From assembly GCF_008065155.1 (NCBI RefSeq), contig NZ_CP042819.1, positions 868,001-932,000 of the forward strand: a DNA stretch of 64,000 nucleotides, given 5' to 3'. Source of the DNA: Octadecabacter sp. SW4. Its GTDB lineage: Bacteria; Pseudomonadota; Alphaproteobacteria; Rhodobacterales; Rhodobacteraceae. This document shows, piece by piece, positions 17,356-27,575 of the stretch (the stretch's first letter is position 1; each line of letters opens with the position of its first letter). The notes below the pieces were generated by a model. That model worked only from the letters and a program-made list of their open reading frames with translations. It had not been told where the DNA came from and did not search any database. Both the position numbers and the translations under genes were made by a program.

Positions 17356-18609
17356 ATGGGCTATTCCGGTTTTCGGGTGATCAAGGAGGGGCTGTTTGGC
17401 CAAAAGGGCTGGACCCCGCAATGGCGCGACCCCGCACCAAAGGCCGAATATGATGCCGTGATCATTGGCGGCGGCGGGCACGGGTTGTCGACCGCCTATT
17501 ATCTGGCGCGCGAACACGGCATGACCAATATCGCCGTGCTGGAAAAGGGATACATCGGCGGCGGCAATGTGGGGCGCAACACCACCATCGTGCGCGCCAA
17601 TTATTTCCTTCAGGGCAATTCCGAATTCTACAGTCATTCGTTGAAGCTGTGGGAAGGGCTGGAGGCCGAGCTGAATTACAACGTCATGCATTCCCAGCGC
17701 GGGCTGATCAATCTGTTCCACAGCGACGGGCAGCGCGACGCCTTTGCCCGCCGTGGCAATGCGATGATCAACCAGGGCGATGATGCGGTATTGCTGGACC
17801 GAGACGGCGTGCGCAAGCATCTGCCCTATCTGGATTTCGACAACATCCGCTTTCCGATCTACGGCGGGTTGCTGCATCCGCGTGGCGGCACCGCGCGCCA
17901 CGATGCGGTGGCCTGGGGTTACGCGCGCGGGGCCGACCAGCGCGGCGTGGATCTGCTGCAAAACTGCGAAGTAACCGGTATTGATATCGAAAACGGTGTG
18001 GTCAAGGGCGTGCAAACCACACGCGGCGCGATCCGTGCCAAGAAGGTCGGGATTGTCGTCGCTGGGCGCAGTGGGCAAGTCGCGGCGATGGCGGGGATGC
18101 GTCTGCCCATTGAAAGCCATGTCTTGCAGGCCTTTGTCACCGAAGGCCTGAAACCCTGCATCGACCATGTGGTCAGCTTTGGCATGGGCCACTTTTATAT
18201 CAGCCAGTCGGATAAGGGTGGCCTTGTGTTCGGCGGTGATCTGGATTTCTACAGCTCTTATGCCCAGCGGGGCAACCTGCCGATGAAGGAACACGTCATG
18301 GACGCGGCGATGACCCTGATGCCGATGATCGGCAAGGCGCGAGTGCTGCGATCCTGGGGCGGGATCATGGATATGACGCCCGACGGCAGCCCGATCATCG
18401 ACAAGACCGACACCGAAGGATTGTTCATCGATTGCGGCTGGTGTTACGGCGGCTTCAAGGCCGTGCCGGGGTCCGGTTTCAGCTTTGCCCACCTGATGGC
18501 CACCGGAAATCATCACGCCCCCGCCGCGCGTTACCGGCTTGACCGCTTCAAGACGGGGCGCGGTTTGATGGATGAAGAGGGCACCGGCTCTCAGCACAAT
18601 CTACACTAG
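17356..18609 (+). CDS. soxB: Sarcosine oxidase, beta subunit
   Basis: FAD/FMN subunit of heterotetrameric sarcosine oxidase, which converts sarcosine to glycine with transfer of the methyl carbon to tetrahydrofolate. 417 aa, the usual length. FAD-binding 'DAVIIGGGGHGLSTAYYLA' near residue 35, 'GGGNVGRNTTIVRANYF' following, and C-terminal 'WGGIMDMTPDGSPI' and 'CGWCYGGFKAVPGSG' are family signatures. It is first in the operon soxB-soxD-soxA-soxG. Confidence 0.96.
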   Translation: MGYSGFRVIKEGLFGQKGWTPQWRDPAPKAEYDAVIIGGGGHGLSTAYYLAREHGMTNIAVLEKGYIGGGNVGRNTTIVRANYFLQGNSEFYSHSLKLWEGLEAELNYNVMHSQRGLINLFHSDGQRDAFARRGNAMINQGDDAVLLDRDGVRKHLPYLDFDNIRFPIYGGLLHPRGGTARHDAVAWGYARGADQRGVDLLQNCEVTGIDIENGVVKGVQTTRGAIRAKKVGIVVAGRSGQVAAMAGMRLPIESHVLQAFVTEGLKPCIDHVVSFGMGHFYISQSDKGGLVFGGDLDFYSSYAQRGNLPMKEHVMDAAMTLMPMIGKARVLRSWGGIMDMTPDGSPIIDKTDTEGLFIDCGWCYGGFKAVPGSGFSFAHLMATGNHHAPAARYRLDRFKTGRGLMDEEGTGSQHNLH

Positions 18610-18621
18610 AGGCACCAGACC

Positions 18622-18882
18622 ATGCGCATCATATGCCCCCATTGTGGCGACCGCGACCGCCGTGAGTTTACCTATCAAGGCGATGCGTTGGCGCTGGAGC
18701 GACCAGCGCGCGATGCGGGGGCAGTCGCGTGGGATGACTACCTGCACAATCGCGAAAACCCCGCCGGTGACACCCGCGATCTGTGGTATCACGATCCTTG
18801 TGCGACCTGGATTGTGGTGCACCGCAACACAGTGACGCATGCCGTGCATACCAGCACCGCCGCCGCAAAGGTCAAACGATGA
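18622..18882 (+). CDS. soxD: Sarcosine oxidase, delta subunit
   Basis: 86-aa zinc-binding subunit of the heterotetramer. The N-terminus 'MRIICPHCGDRDRREFTYQG' provides CxxC ligands, and 'WYHDPCATWIVVHRNT' a further Cys and His. It starts 12 nt after soxB and its stop overlaps the soxA ATG by 4 nt (ATGA). Confidence 0.95.
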   Translation: MRIICPHCGDRDRREFTYQGDALALERPARDAGAVAWDDYLHNRENPAGDTRDLWYHDPCATWIVVHRNTVTHAVHTSTAAAKVKR

Positions 18883-21808
18883 GAATTCAAGGCAAGGGTA
18901 TTTACACCAACGCCGGGTCGGTGCCGTTCACATTCGACGGGCAGGACTATACGGGGCGCGAGGGCGATACCTTGGCGGCGGCCCTGCTGGCCAATGATGT
19001 GCGTCTTGTGGCGCGCTCGTTCAAATATCACCGCCCGCGCGGGATATTGACGGCCGGGTCCGAAGAACCCAACGCCCTGGTCACCATCGGTAAGGGGCAG
19101 AGGCCGACCCCAACCAGCGTGCTACGACGCAGGAAATCTTTGCGGGCTTGGACGCCGCAAGCCAGAACCGCTGGCCGTCCCTGCGCATGGATGCGATGGC
19201 CGTGAACGACCTGATCTCGCCGTTTCTGGGTGCAGGGTTCTATTACAAGACCTTCATGTGGCCACGCGCCTTTTGGGAAAGGGTTTACGAGCCGATCATT
19301 CGCCGCGCCGCCGGGCTGGGCGCGCTGAGCGGCGAGAGCAATCCCGACCCATATGAAAAGGCCTTTGCGTTTTGTGACCTGCTGGTGATCGGCGCTGGGC
19401 CTGCGGGATTGATAGCGGCGCTGACGGCGGCGCGTGCGGGGGCGGATGTGATCCTCGCCGATGAAGACGCGCGCATGGGGGGGCGGCTTTTGGCCGAAAC
19501 CCACGCGGTTGATGGCATGGCGGGTCATCTTTGGGTCGATCAGGTGCTGGGCGAATTGCGCGGCATGGATAACGTGCGCCTGATGACGCGCACCACTGTC
19601 ACGGGCGCGTATGATCAGGGAACCTACGGCGCGCTTGAACGGGTCGGGCATCATCGGCCCCGCGCCGATGGGCTGGCGCGCGAATGTTTCTGGCGGATCG
19701 TGGCGAAACGCGCGCTGCTTTGTGCGGGCGCGCTGGAGCGCCCGATTGCTTTTCCCAATAACGACCGCCCCGGCATCATGACGGCTGCGGCCGTGCGTGC
19801 CTATCTTAACCGTTGGGGTGTGGCGCCGGGGCAGGCTGTCACCGTCTTTGCCAATAATGATGACGCCCACCGCACGGCGCTGGATATGCTGGGCGCGGGT
19901 GTGACAGTCGCGGGCGTGATCGACAGCCGCGCCGATGCGCGCGCGCAAGGGGATTATCGCCTGTTCACCGGCGCGCAGGTCACAGGCACGCGCGGGCGAT
20001 TGGGGCTGGAGCAAATCAGCGTCACGCATACCGGCGGCACCGATCAGATCGCGACGGACTGTCTGGCGATGTCGGGCGGCTGGAACCCCTCGGTGCATCT
20101 GACCTGTCACATGAACGGGCGCCCCACATGGCAGAGCGATATCGCGTCATTCGTGCCAACCCCGGACTCGGTGCCGGGGATGACAGTCGCGGGCGCGGCC
20201 AAGGGGCATTTTTCCACCACCGCCTGTTTGAAGGATGGCGCGGCGGTGGCCGTGGCCGCCTTGGCAGAGCTGAAAATCAAGGCCAAACCGGCCACGACCC
20301 CGCAGGCCGAAGATACCCCCTATGCCATGACTCCTCTTTGGGTCGTCGAAGGCAAGGGGCGCAAATGGCTGGATTTCCAGAACGATGTGCACGTCAAGGA
20401 CATCAAGCTGGCCGCGCAGGAAAATTTCCGCAGCGTCGAGCATATGAAACGTTACACGACCCAAGGGATGGCGACCGATCAGGGCAAGAACTCGAACGTG
20501 GCCGCGCTGGCTGTGCTGGCCGATGCCACGGGGCGCGGCATTCCCGAAACCGGCACGACAACATTCCGCCCGCCCTACGTGCCCGTAGCGATTGCCGCGA
20601 TGGGCGCGGGATCGCAGGGCGTGGGGTTTGCGCCGCAACGGTTCACCACATCGCACAAGGCCAGCGTCGAACGCGGCGCACCGATGATCGAAGCGGGGCT
20701 TTGGTATCGCCCATCCTTTTATCCGGCAGCGGGTGAAACCACATGGCGGCAATCCTGCGACCGCGAGGTTGCAGCGGTGCGCAACGCGGTCGGGATTTGT
20801 GATGTGAGTACGCTGGGCAAGATCGACATTCAGGGGCCGGACGCCGCCGCCTTCCTTGACTTCGTTTATTGCAATACCTTTTCCACGCTGAAGATCGGGC
20901 GGGTGCGATATGGTCTCATGCTGCGCGAGGACGGGCATGTCATGGACGATGGCACGACCGCGCGGCTGGGCGAAAACCACTACGTGATGACGACGACGAC
21001 TGCCGCCGCCGGTCTGGTCATGCGTCACCTTGATTTCGTCGCGCAGGTGCTGCGCCCCGATCTGGACGTGCAGTGCATTTCCGTGACCGAACACTGGGCG
21101 CAATTTGCCGTGGCAGGGCCAAAATCGCGCGAGTTGCTGAACGGCGTGCTGGACAGCCAGATCGACGATGAAAGCTGGCCCTTCATGGCCTGCGGCGCGA
21201 TGGGTGTCGCGGGGGTGCAGGGGCGTTTGTTCCGCATCTCGTTCAGCGGGGAACACGCCTATGAAGTCGCGGTGCCCGCGCGCTATGGTGCCGCCCTTTA
21301 CGACGTGCTGGTGGAACGCGCCCAAAGCATGGGCGGCTGCGCCTATGGGATGGAAGCGCTGAACGTGCTGCGCATCGAAAAGGGCCATATCACCCATTCG
21401 GAGATCCACGGGCGCACCACCGCGTTCGATATCGGGTTTGGCCGGATGGTCAGCCAGAAAAAGGATTGCATCGGCAACGCCGCCTCGCAACGCGAAGGGC
21501 TGCTGGAGGAAGACCGCGAACAGCTTGTGGGCCTGAAACCGGCGGGCGAGGTCAAACAGATCACCGCAGGCGCACATTTGTTTGCACAAGGGGCCGAACC
21601 GGTGCGCACCAACGATCAGGGCTATGTCACCAGCGTCGGATTCTCGCCGACCCTTGGCACACCCCTTGGTCTTGGGTTCCTGCGCAACGGGCGCGCGCGC
21701 CACGGCGAGGTGATCACGATGGTCGATCATCTGCGCGGCGTGACGGCCCAATGCGAGGTATGCGATCCGGTCTTTGTTGATCCCGAAGGAGGGCGCTTGC
21801 GTGGTTAA
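18879..21808 (+). pseudogene. soxA: Sarcosine oxidase alpha subunit, interrupted by a single-base frameshift
   Basis: The N-terminal part (MRIQGKGIYTNAGSVPFTF... to about residue 72) reads from ATG 18879; the rest reads in another frame that is continuous to 21808 and contains 'CDLLVIGAGPAGLIAALTAA' (NAD(P) Rossmann), and a C-terminal aminomethyltransferase-like half ('CDVSTLGKIDIQGPDAAAF'). Adding one G to the GGGG at 19094-19097 joins the frames as '...GKGAEADPNQRATTQ...', exactly what SoxA relatives have, giving 976 aa. No other damage is visible. Either a sequencing error or a recent mutation; if real, sarcosine oxidase would be inactive. Downstream soxG overlaps the stop by 8 nt. Confidence 0.9.
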
Positions 21809-22340
21809 TCTGGTTGCACAAACGCCCTGCGCGGGGCTCTTGCCGCGCGCCATCGGCGGGCTGACCCTGACCGAAGTAGAAGCAGGTGTGATCACTTCCG
21901 TCGCGCCGCTTGTGGGACAGGCCAAACCCGTGTCGCAGGCCGTGAAAGCGGCCATCGGAATCGCGCTGCCCGGTGCCAATCGCACGACAGCCAAAGGCGG
22001 CGTGCGCGCGCTTTGGTTTGGCAATGGCGTGGCGTTCGTCATGGGCGCGGCGCTGCCGGCGATCGCGGGCGCGGCGCTGAGCGATCAATCGGACGCATGG
22101 GCGATCGTGCAGTTGGACGGGCAGGGGGCCGAAGACGTGCTGGCCCGCCTGGTCCCCGTTGATCTGCGCGCGGCGACGTTCAAAAAGGGCCACACCGCCC
22201 GCACGATGCTGGCACATATGACGGTCAGCGTGACGCGCACGGGCGCGCAGACGTTTCAGGTCATGGCGATGCGATCAATGGCGAATACGTTGGTGCACGA
22301 TCTGGAAACGGCGATGACAGGTGTCGCGGCGCGCGGTTAA
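21801..22340 (+). CDS. soxG: Sarcosine oxidase, gamma subunit
   Basis: 179 aa, last gene of the sox operon. Sequence is weakly conserved in this family; assignment rests on position after soxA, length and the GcvT-like pattern 'VQLDGQGAEDVLARLVPVDL' and 'VSVTRTGAQTFQVMAMRSMA'. Start GTG 21801 has GGAGG about 10 nt upstream inside soxA. The stop overlaps the stop of convergent choV. Confidence 0.9.
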   Translation: MVNLVAQTPCAGLLPRAIGGLTLTEVEAGVITSVAPLVGQAKPVSQAVKAAIGIALPGANRTTAKGGVRALWFGNGVAFVMGAALPAIAGAALSDQSDAWAIVQLDGQGAEDVLARLVPVDLRAATFKKGHTARTMLAHMTVSVTRTGAQTFQVMAMRSMANTLVHDLETAMTGVAARG

Positions 22341-23353
22341 CCAGCGCTGGGCGCAAGCCGCGCCAAGACACTCGCGCGACAGATTTGCCCGATGGGTTTG
22401 CCGTTTTCGGTGACACTCAGATCGCCGTGGTCACCCAGCATCGCCATAATGTCACGCACGGGCGTTTCCGCGTCCACTTCGGGCCCGTCAAAGGTTCCGT
22501 CAATCATCACATCACGCGCACATAGCACCCCAAGCGGGTTCATATTCGCCACGAAATCAGCGACATAGCCGTTGGCAGGGGCCGAGAAAATCTCGCGCGG
22601 GGTGCCGATCTGCACGATCCGCCCGCCGTCCATGATGGCGATCCGGTTGCCGATTTTAAAGGCTTCGTCCAGATCGTGACTGACAAAGACAATCGTGCGG
22701 TTCAGCCGCTGTTGCAAGTCAAGCAGTTCATCCTGAAGCCGCGTGCGGATCAGCGGATCAAGCGCTGAAAACGGTTCGTCCATCAACAGGGTCGGTGCAT
22801 CCGTGGCAAAGGCGCGGGCAAGGCCGACGCGCTGTTGCATCCCGCCCGACAATTCACCGACCAGCGCATCGGCGCGGTCCGACAGGCCGACCAGTTCAAG
22901 CTGCTCGGCGACCTTGGCCGCGCGTGCAGTTTTTTCCATGCGGTCCAGTTCAAGGCCAAAGCCGACATTGTCGCGCACTGTGCGCCAGGGCAGCAGACCA
23001 AACGCCTGAAACACCATCGCCACGCTTTTTCGGCGCAAGCGGCGCAGGGTCGCCTTGTCCGCATGGGTCACGCTGGTCATCTGCGTGCCGTCCTTGATGC
23101 GCACCTCGCCGCGTAGCACCGGATTGAGACCGTTCACAGCCCGTAGCAATGTCGATTTGCCCGAACCCGAAAGGCCCATCAAGACCAGAATTTCGCCCTC
23201 TTCGACAGTCAGTGAACAGTTGTGCACCCCCAGTATTTGCCCACAGGCCGCCTGAATATCAGGGCGCTCCTTGCCGGCGTCCATCAGCGGCAGGGCGGTG
23301 GCGGGATCGTCGCCGAATACGATCGACACATTGTCAAATTCAACGGCGCTCAT
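22337..23353 (-). CDS. choV: Choline ABC transporter, ATP-binding protein
   Basis: ATPase of a choline/betaine importer of the ProU/OpuA type, 338 aa. Walker A 'GLSGSGKST', signature 'LSGGMQQRVG', Walker B 'LLMDEPFSALDPLIRTRLQ' (the EPFSALDP wording is typical of this group), switch His 'FVSHDLDEAF', and a C-terminal extension with one CBS-like region ('DIMAMLGDHGDLSVTENGKP'). It is the last gene of choX-choW-choV; its ATG overlaps the choW stop by 4 nt. Confidence 0.92.
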   Translation of the reverse strand: MSAVEFDNVSIVFGDDPATALPLMDAGKERPDIQAACGQILGVHNCSLTVEEGEILVLMGLSGSGKSTLLRAVNGLNPVLRGEVRIKDGTQMTSVTHADKATLRRLRRKSVAMVFQAFGLLPWRTVRDNVGFGLELDRMEKTARAAKVAEQLELVGLSDRADALVGELSGGMQQRVGLARAFATDAPTLLMDEPFSALDPLIRTRLQDELLDLQQRLNRTIVFVSHDLDEAFKIGNRIAIMDGGRIVQIGTPREIFSAPANGYVADFVANMNPLGVLCARDVMIDGTFDGPEVDAETPVRDIMAMLGDHGDLSVTENGKPIGQICRASVLARLAPSAG

Positions 23354-24387
23354 TTGCGGCCCACCCGCAGGATGCGGTCAAGCATGATCGCGACGATGAC
23401 AATGACCAGCCCGCTTTCGAACCCCTTGGCGGTGTCCACGGTATTGAGCGCGCGCACCACCGGCACGCCCAGACCATCGGCCCCCACAAGGGCCGCGATG
23501 ACGACCATCGACAGCGACAGCATGATCGTCTGGTTCAATCCGGTCATGATCTGGGGCAGGGCCGAGGGCAATTCGACCTTCCACAGCTTTTGCCGGCCCG
23601 TCGCGCCAAAGGCATCCGCCGCCTCAAGCAGGGATTGCGGGGTTGACGATATCCCCAACTGGGTTAGCCGGATCGGGGCAGGCACCACAAAGATCACCGT
23701 CGCCACAAGGCCCGGCACCATGCCGATGCCGAAAAATACAATGGCCGGGATCAGATAGACAAATGTCGGCAGCGTCTGCATCAGGTCCAGCACGGGCCGC
23801 ATCCATGCATAAAGCCGCGGACGGTGCGCGGCGGCAATGCCAATCGGCACGCCCACGGCCATACAGACAACACAGGCCGACAGCACCAGACTGAGGCTCT
23901 CGGCCGTTTCTTCCCAATAGCCCTGATCAAGGATAAACAGAAACCCCAGGGCCACAAAGGCGGCAATCGTCACGCGGCGGTGCACCGCATAGACCAGCGC
24001 GACAATGACCGCGACAATTACAAAAGGATGGGTCGTTTCGTTCCAGAACGACACATAGGGTTCAAACCCGCGCCCGCGCATCCAGTTGGTGCCCGGCGGG
24101 CGTGACAACAGCGCGAGCAGGAATTCGATAAAGACTTCAACGCTGTCGGAAAAGCCGTCCAGAAAGCCTTGGGCGCCGTCACGCACATAGTCAAATCCGC
24201 GGCTGGCGGTTTCGCCCACGGGCAGTTTTTCGTCCGTCAATCCGGCGATCCGCTGTGGCAGCCATTTGAGAAACCACCAAAGTGCCGGGATCAGCCACCA
24301 GACGAAATCCCAGACGGCAACAACGCACCACCAAAAGGCATAGGCGATGGAAACCACCGCATCCGAAATGCTGTTGAGAAATGACAT
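23350..24387 (-). CDS. choW: Choline ABC transporter, permease
   Basis: 345-aa integral membrane permease. N-terminal Trp-rich hydrophobic segment, then the BPD_transp_1 domain with the EAA loop 'LLEAADAFGATGRQKLWKVELPSALPQI' and the helix 'IMLSLSMVVIAALVGADGLG', a hallmark of ProW/ChoW permeases. Imports choline with ChoX and ChoV. It lies 51 nt downstream of choX and overlaps choV by 4 nt. Confidence 0.93.
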   Translation of the reverse strand: MSFLNSISDAVVSIAYAFWWCVVAVWDFVWWLIPALWWFLKWLPQRIAGLTDEKLPVGETASRGFDYVRDGAQGFLDGFSDSVEVFIEFLLALLSRPPGTNWMRGRGFEPYVSFWNETTHPFVIVAVIVALVYAVHRRVTIAAFVALGFLFILDQGYWEETAESLSLVLSACVVCMAVGVPIGIAAAHRPRLYAWMRPVLDLMQTLPTFVYLIPAIVFFGIGMVPGLVATVIFVVPAPIRLTQLGISSTPQSLLEAADAFGATGRQKLWKVELPSALPQIMTGLNQTIMLSLSMVVIAALVGADGLGVPVVRALNTVDTAKGFESGLVIVIVAIMLDRILRVGRK

Positions 24388-24438
24388 CTATCCGCCCGAT
24401 GTAATTGGGCCGCCCCACATGGGACGGCCCGTTGTCAC

Positions 24439-25367
24439 TTACATGCCAAGGGCGGCTTTGACAGCCGCGGCAGCGTCACCACCATCTTGGGTGGTCACGC
24501 CGTCAAGCCAGCCCATGACCAGATCGGGGTTGGCGGCCATCCAGGCGGTCGCGGCTTCGGCCGGATCCTGACCATCGTCCAGAATCGCGCCCATGATTTC
24601 GTTCTCCATCGCAAGCGTGAAGGACAGGTTGTTCAGAAGCGCGCCCACATTCGGGCAGGCATCGACATAACCGGCGGTGGTATTGGTAAAGACCGTTGCG
24701 CCACCCAGATCGGGGCCAAACCAGTCGTCGCCACCTTCAAGATATGTCATGTCGTAGTTGGCGTTCATCGGATGCGGCTCCCAGCCCAGAAATACGACAG
24801 GTTCACCGCGATCCGTGGCGCGCCCCACCTGCGCAAGCATCCCCGCTTCCGAGCTTTCGACAACTTCCATGTCCGCATCACCCAGACCAAAGGCGTTGTC
24901 GGCAATCATATCCATGATCAGGCGGTTGCCGTCATTGCCCGCTTCGATCCCGTAAATCTTGCCGTCCAATGCGTCGGCATTGGCAGCGATCGATGCAAAA
25001 TCGGTGATTCCCAGCGCGGCACCCGCGGCATTGGTGGCAAGTGTGTATTTCGCACCCTCAAGGTTGGCGCGCACCGTATCCACGGTGCCAGCTTCGCGGT
25101 AGGGGCGATATCGCCTTCCATCGTTGGCATCCAATTGCCAAGGAAAACATCCACATCACCCTCGGCCAGCGAGGTATAGGTGACGGGCACAGATAGCACC
25201 TTGATCTCGGTTTCATACCCAAGCGCGTTCAACACAACGGTCGTTGCAGCGGTCGTTGCGGTGATATCGGTCCAGCCGACATCGGAAAAGGTAACCGAAT
25301 CACAATCGGCAAATGCGGGCGCGGCGGCCAGAATGGCCAGCACGGAAAGGGTTGATTTCATTTTCAT
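24439..25367 (-). pseudogene. choX: Choline-binding periplasmic protein, interrupted by a single-base frameshift
   Basis: Substrate-binding protein of the choline importer. Signal peptide MKMKSTLSVLAILAAAPAFA precedes a mature start at Asp-Cys; the motif 'FSDVGWTDITATTAATTVVL' and 'DVFLGNWMPTMEGDIAP' are typical of ChoX/OpuAC. At 25102-25105 the + strand reads GGGG (CCCC in the gene); one more base would continue '...GDIAPYREAGTVDTVRANL...' and give an intact 309-aa protein. As written, the N-terminal frame reads on wrongly to 24918. ATG 25367 is chosen because GGGAG lies 8 nt upstream. Start of a choXWV operon divergent from betI. Confidence 0.9.
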
Positions 25368-25397
25368 TTTAGCAGCTCCCATGTTGCGGTATTATTC

Positions 25398-25417
25398 TTG
25401 ATTGACCAGTCAATAAA
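25398..25417. promoter_or_regulatory. Probable BetI operator
   Basis: TTGATTGACCAGTCAATAAA lies in the 92-nt gap between divergent choX and betI. The arms ATTGAC and GTCAAT are inverted around CA, and the sequence resembles the BetI box known in other proteobacteria (TTGATTG...TTCAATAAA type). It overlaps TTGAC elements on both strands, so choline-responsive BetI could control both operons from one site. Confidence 0.65.
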
Positions 25418-25459
25418 GAACCATCTAGTGTCACCGGGCAAGCCTTTTCTGGAGAAAAC

Positions 25460-26029
25460 ATGCCCAAGCTCGGGATGGAGCCTATACGCCGCGCGGCGTT
25501 GGTGAAAGCAACTATTGCAGAGGTCGGTGCGGCGGCGTCTTTGGACGTGACCGTCAGCCAGATCGCCAAGCGTGCGGGCATGTCTTCTGCGCTGGCACAC
25601 CACTACTTTGGTGGCAAAGACCAGATTTTCATCGCTGCAATGCGCCAGATCCTGCGCGATTACGGTGCCGAAGTGCGCGCCGCCCTAGGTGCCGCCGCCA
25701 ACCCGGCGATGCGCGCGCGCGCCATTATCCGCGCCAATTTTGCCCCGGCATTCTTTGATCCGGCCACTGTCAGCGCCTGGATGACCTTTTATGTGCAGGC
25801 GCAAACGAATCCCCAGGCCCTGCGCCTGTTGCGCATCTATCAGAACCGCCTGCGCAGCAATCTGACCCACGCGCTACGCCCGCTTTGCGACGATCCGCGC
25901 GATGTGGCGGGCACGCTCGCGGCCTTGATTGACGGGCTTTATATTCGCGCCGCCCTTGCCGAACCTGATGCGGACGCCTGCGGGCGCACGCTTTCGCTTT
26001 TGTCCACGCTCACCAAAGGTGCCGCATGA
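25460..26029 (+). CDS. betI: Transcriptional repressor BetI
   Basis: TetR-family repressor, 189 aa. The N-terminal helix-turn-helix 'VSQIAKRAGMSSALAHHYFGGKDQI' is characteristic of BetI; the C-terminal ligand domain contains 'FFDPATVSAWMTFYVQAQ'. Choline is the known inducer of the family. ATG 25460 follows CTGGAGAAAAC. It is the first gene of betI-betC-betB-betA, overlapping betC by 4 nt, and faces the operator at 25398. Confidence 0.95.
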   Translation: MPKLGMEPIRRAALVKATIAEVGAAASLDVTVSQIAKRAGMSSALAHHYFGGKDQIFIAAMRQILRDYGAEVRAALGAAANPAMRARAIIRANFAPAFFDPATVSAWMTFYVQAQTNPQALRLLRIYQNRLRSNLTHALRPLCDDPRDVAGTLAALIDGLYIRAALAEPDADACGRTLSLLSTLTKGAA

Positions 26030-27534
26030 CCCAGCCCAATATCCTGATCATCATGGTCGATCAGTTGAACGGCACGCTGTTCCCCGATGGCCCTGCCGAC
26101 TGGCTGCACGCGCCCAACCTCAAGGCATTGGCGGCGCGCGCCACCCGATTTGCCAACTGTTATACAGCCTCGCCGCTTTGTGCGCCGGGGCGGGCATCAT
26201 TCATGTCGGGGCAACTGCCCTCGCGCACCGGTGTCTATGATAATGCGGCCGAATTTGCCTCGGCGATCCCGACATTCGCGCATCATTTGCGCCGTGCGGG
26301 CTATCAGACCTGCCTGTCGGGCAAGATGCACTTTGTCGGCCCCGACCAGATGCACGGCTTCGAAGAACGATTGACCACCGATATCTATCCCGCCGATTTC
26401 GGCTGGACGCCGGATTACCGCAAACCGGGCGAACGGATCGACTGGTGGTATCACAACATGGGCTCCGTGACGGGGGCCGGTGTCGCCGAAACCAGCAACC
26501 AGATGGAATATGACGACGAGGTCGCCTATCACGCAACGCGCAAGATTTACGAACTCGCGCGCGGCGGCGATCCGCGCCCCTGGTGCCTCACGGCCAGCTT
26601 CACCCATCCGCACGACCCTTACGTTACGCGCAAGAAATACTGGGACCTGTATGAAGATTGCGCGCATCTGCTGCCACAGGTGTCCGACCTTGGCTATGAC
26701 GCCCAAGACCCACATTCCAAACGGATTTTCGACGCCAACGACTGGCGAAATTTCGACATCACCGAAAAGGACATCCGCCGCGCGCGCCGCGCCTATTTCG
26801 CCAATATCAGCTATCTCGACGACAAAATCGGCGAACTCCTGCAAGTCCTGAAAGACACCCGCCAGGAAGCCACGATCCTGTTCGTCTCTGACCACGGCGA
26901 CATGCTGGGCGAACGCGGCTTGTGGTTCAAGATGACCTTCTTTGAAGGCTCGGCGCGCGTGCCGATGTTGATCGCCTCACCGGACATGGAACCGGGGCTT
27001 GTCACCACCCCGGTCAGCAATATCGATGTCTGCCCGACCCTTTGCGACCTTGCCGGCGTCAGCATGGACGATGTCATGCCCTGGACCGATGGCGAAAGCC
27101 TAAAGCCGCTGGGCCAGGGTGGCACGCGTTCGACCCCCGTGGCGATGGAATACGCCGCCGAAGGGTCAAACGCACCGCTGGTCGCCCTGCGTGACGGCAC
27201 ATGGAAGTATATCCGCTGTGATCTGGACCCGGATCAGCTATTTGACATCTCCGCTGACCCCGCCGAGCTCATCAACCTCGCCAATGTTGAAAAACATCAC
27301 GAGGCACTGACGCAACTGCGCGCAAAATCACTTGAACGCTGGGATCTGAAACGCTTTGACGCCGAGGTGCGCGAAAGTCAGGCGCGCCGCTGGGTCGTCT
27401 ACGAGGCCCTGCGCAACGGCGACTACTACCCTTGGGATTACCAGCCGCTGCAAAAGGCATCCGAACGCTACATGCGCAACCACATGGACCTGAACGTCCT
27501 GGAAGAAAGCAAACGCTTTCCCCGTGGTGAATAA
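26026..27534 (+). CDS. betC: Choline-sulfatase
   Basis: Hydrolyses choline-O-sulfate to choline and sulfate in the cytoplasm, 502 aa. The sulfatase motif C-x-P-x-R is present as CAPGR (Cys 52, Arg 56), where Cys would be converted to formylglycine. Metal ligands appear in '[11 protein letters not shown]' and '[17 protein letters not shown]'. The C-terminal '[20 protein letters not shown]' tail is typical of BetC. It starts inside the betI stop (ATGA). Confidence 0.95.
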   Translation: MTQPNILIIMVDQLNGTLFPDGPADWLHAPNLKALAARATRFANCYTASPLCAPGRASFMSGQLPSRTGVYDNAAEFASAIPTFAHHLRRAGYQTCLSGKMHFVGPDQMHGFEERLTTDIYPADFGWTPDYRKPGERIDWWYHNMGSVTGAGVAETSNQMEYDDEVAYHATRKIYELARGGDPRPWCLTASFTHPHDPYVTRKKYWDLYEDCAHLLPQVSDLGYDAQDPHSKRIFDANDWRNFDITEKDIRRARRAYFANISYLDDKIGELLQVLKDTRQEATILFVSDHGDMLGERGLWFKMTFFEGSARVPMLIASPDMEPGLVTTPVSNIDVCPTLCDLAGVSMDDVMPWTDGESLKPLGQGGTRSTPVAMEYAAEGSNAPLVALRDGTWKYIRCDLDPDQLFDISADPAELINLANVEKHHEALTQLRAKSLERWDLKRFDAEVRESQARRWVVYEALRNGDYYPWDYQPLQKASERYMRNHMDLNVLEESKRFPRGE

Positions 27535-27537
27535 CCC

Positions 27538-27575
27538 CTTCATCTTGGCCCTTACAACTCCCGCCGGAGGCTCCA
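27538..27575. repeat. Dispersed intergenic repeat, copy B
   Basis: CTTCATCTTGGC, seven variable bases, then ACTCCCGCCGGAGGCTCCA. It fills the gap between betC and betB, and its GGAGG stands 4 nt before the betB ATG, so the repeat provides the ribosome binding site. Copy A is at 6374. Confidence 0.7.

Noticed and set aside
19094-19097. Programmed ribosomal frameshifting in soxA
   Set aside because: No slippery heptamer or downstream pseudoknot is evident, and two unrelated genes show the same run-length defect.
20147-22042. A 631-aa open frame on the - strand opposite soxA and soxG
   Set aside because: Antisense shadow of soxA; composition His/Arg/Ala-rich and no ribosome binding site.
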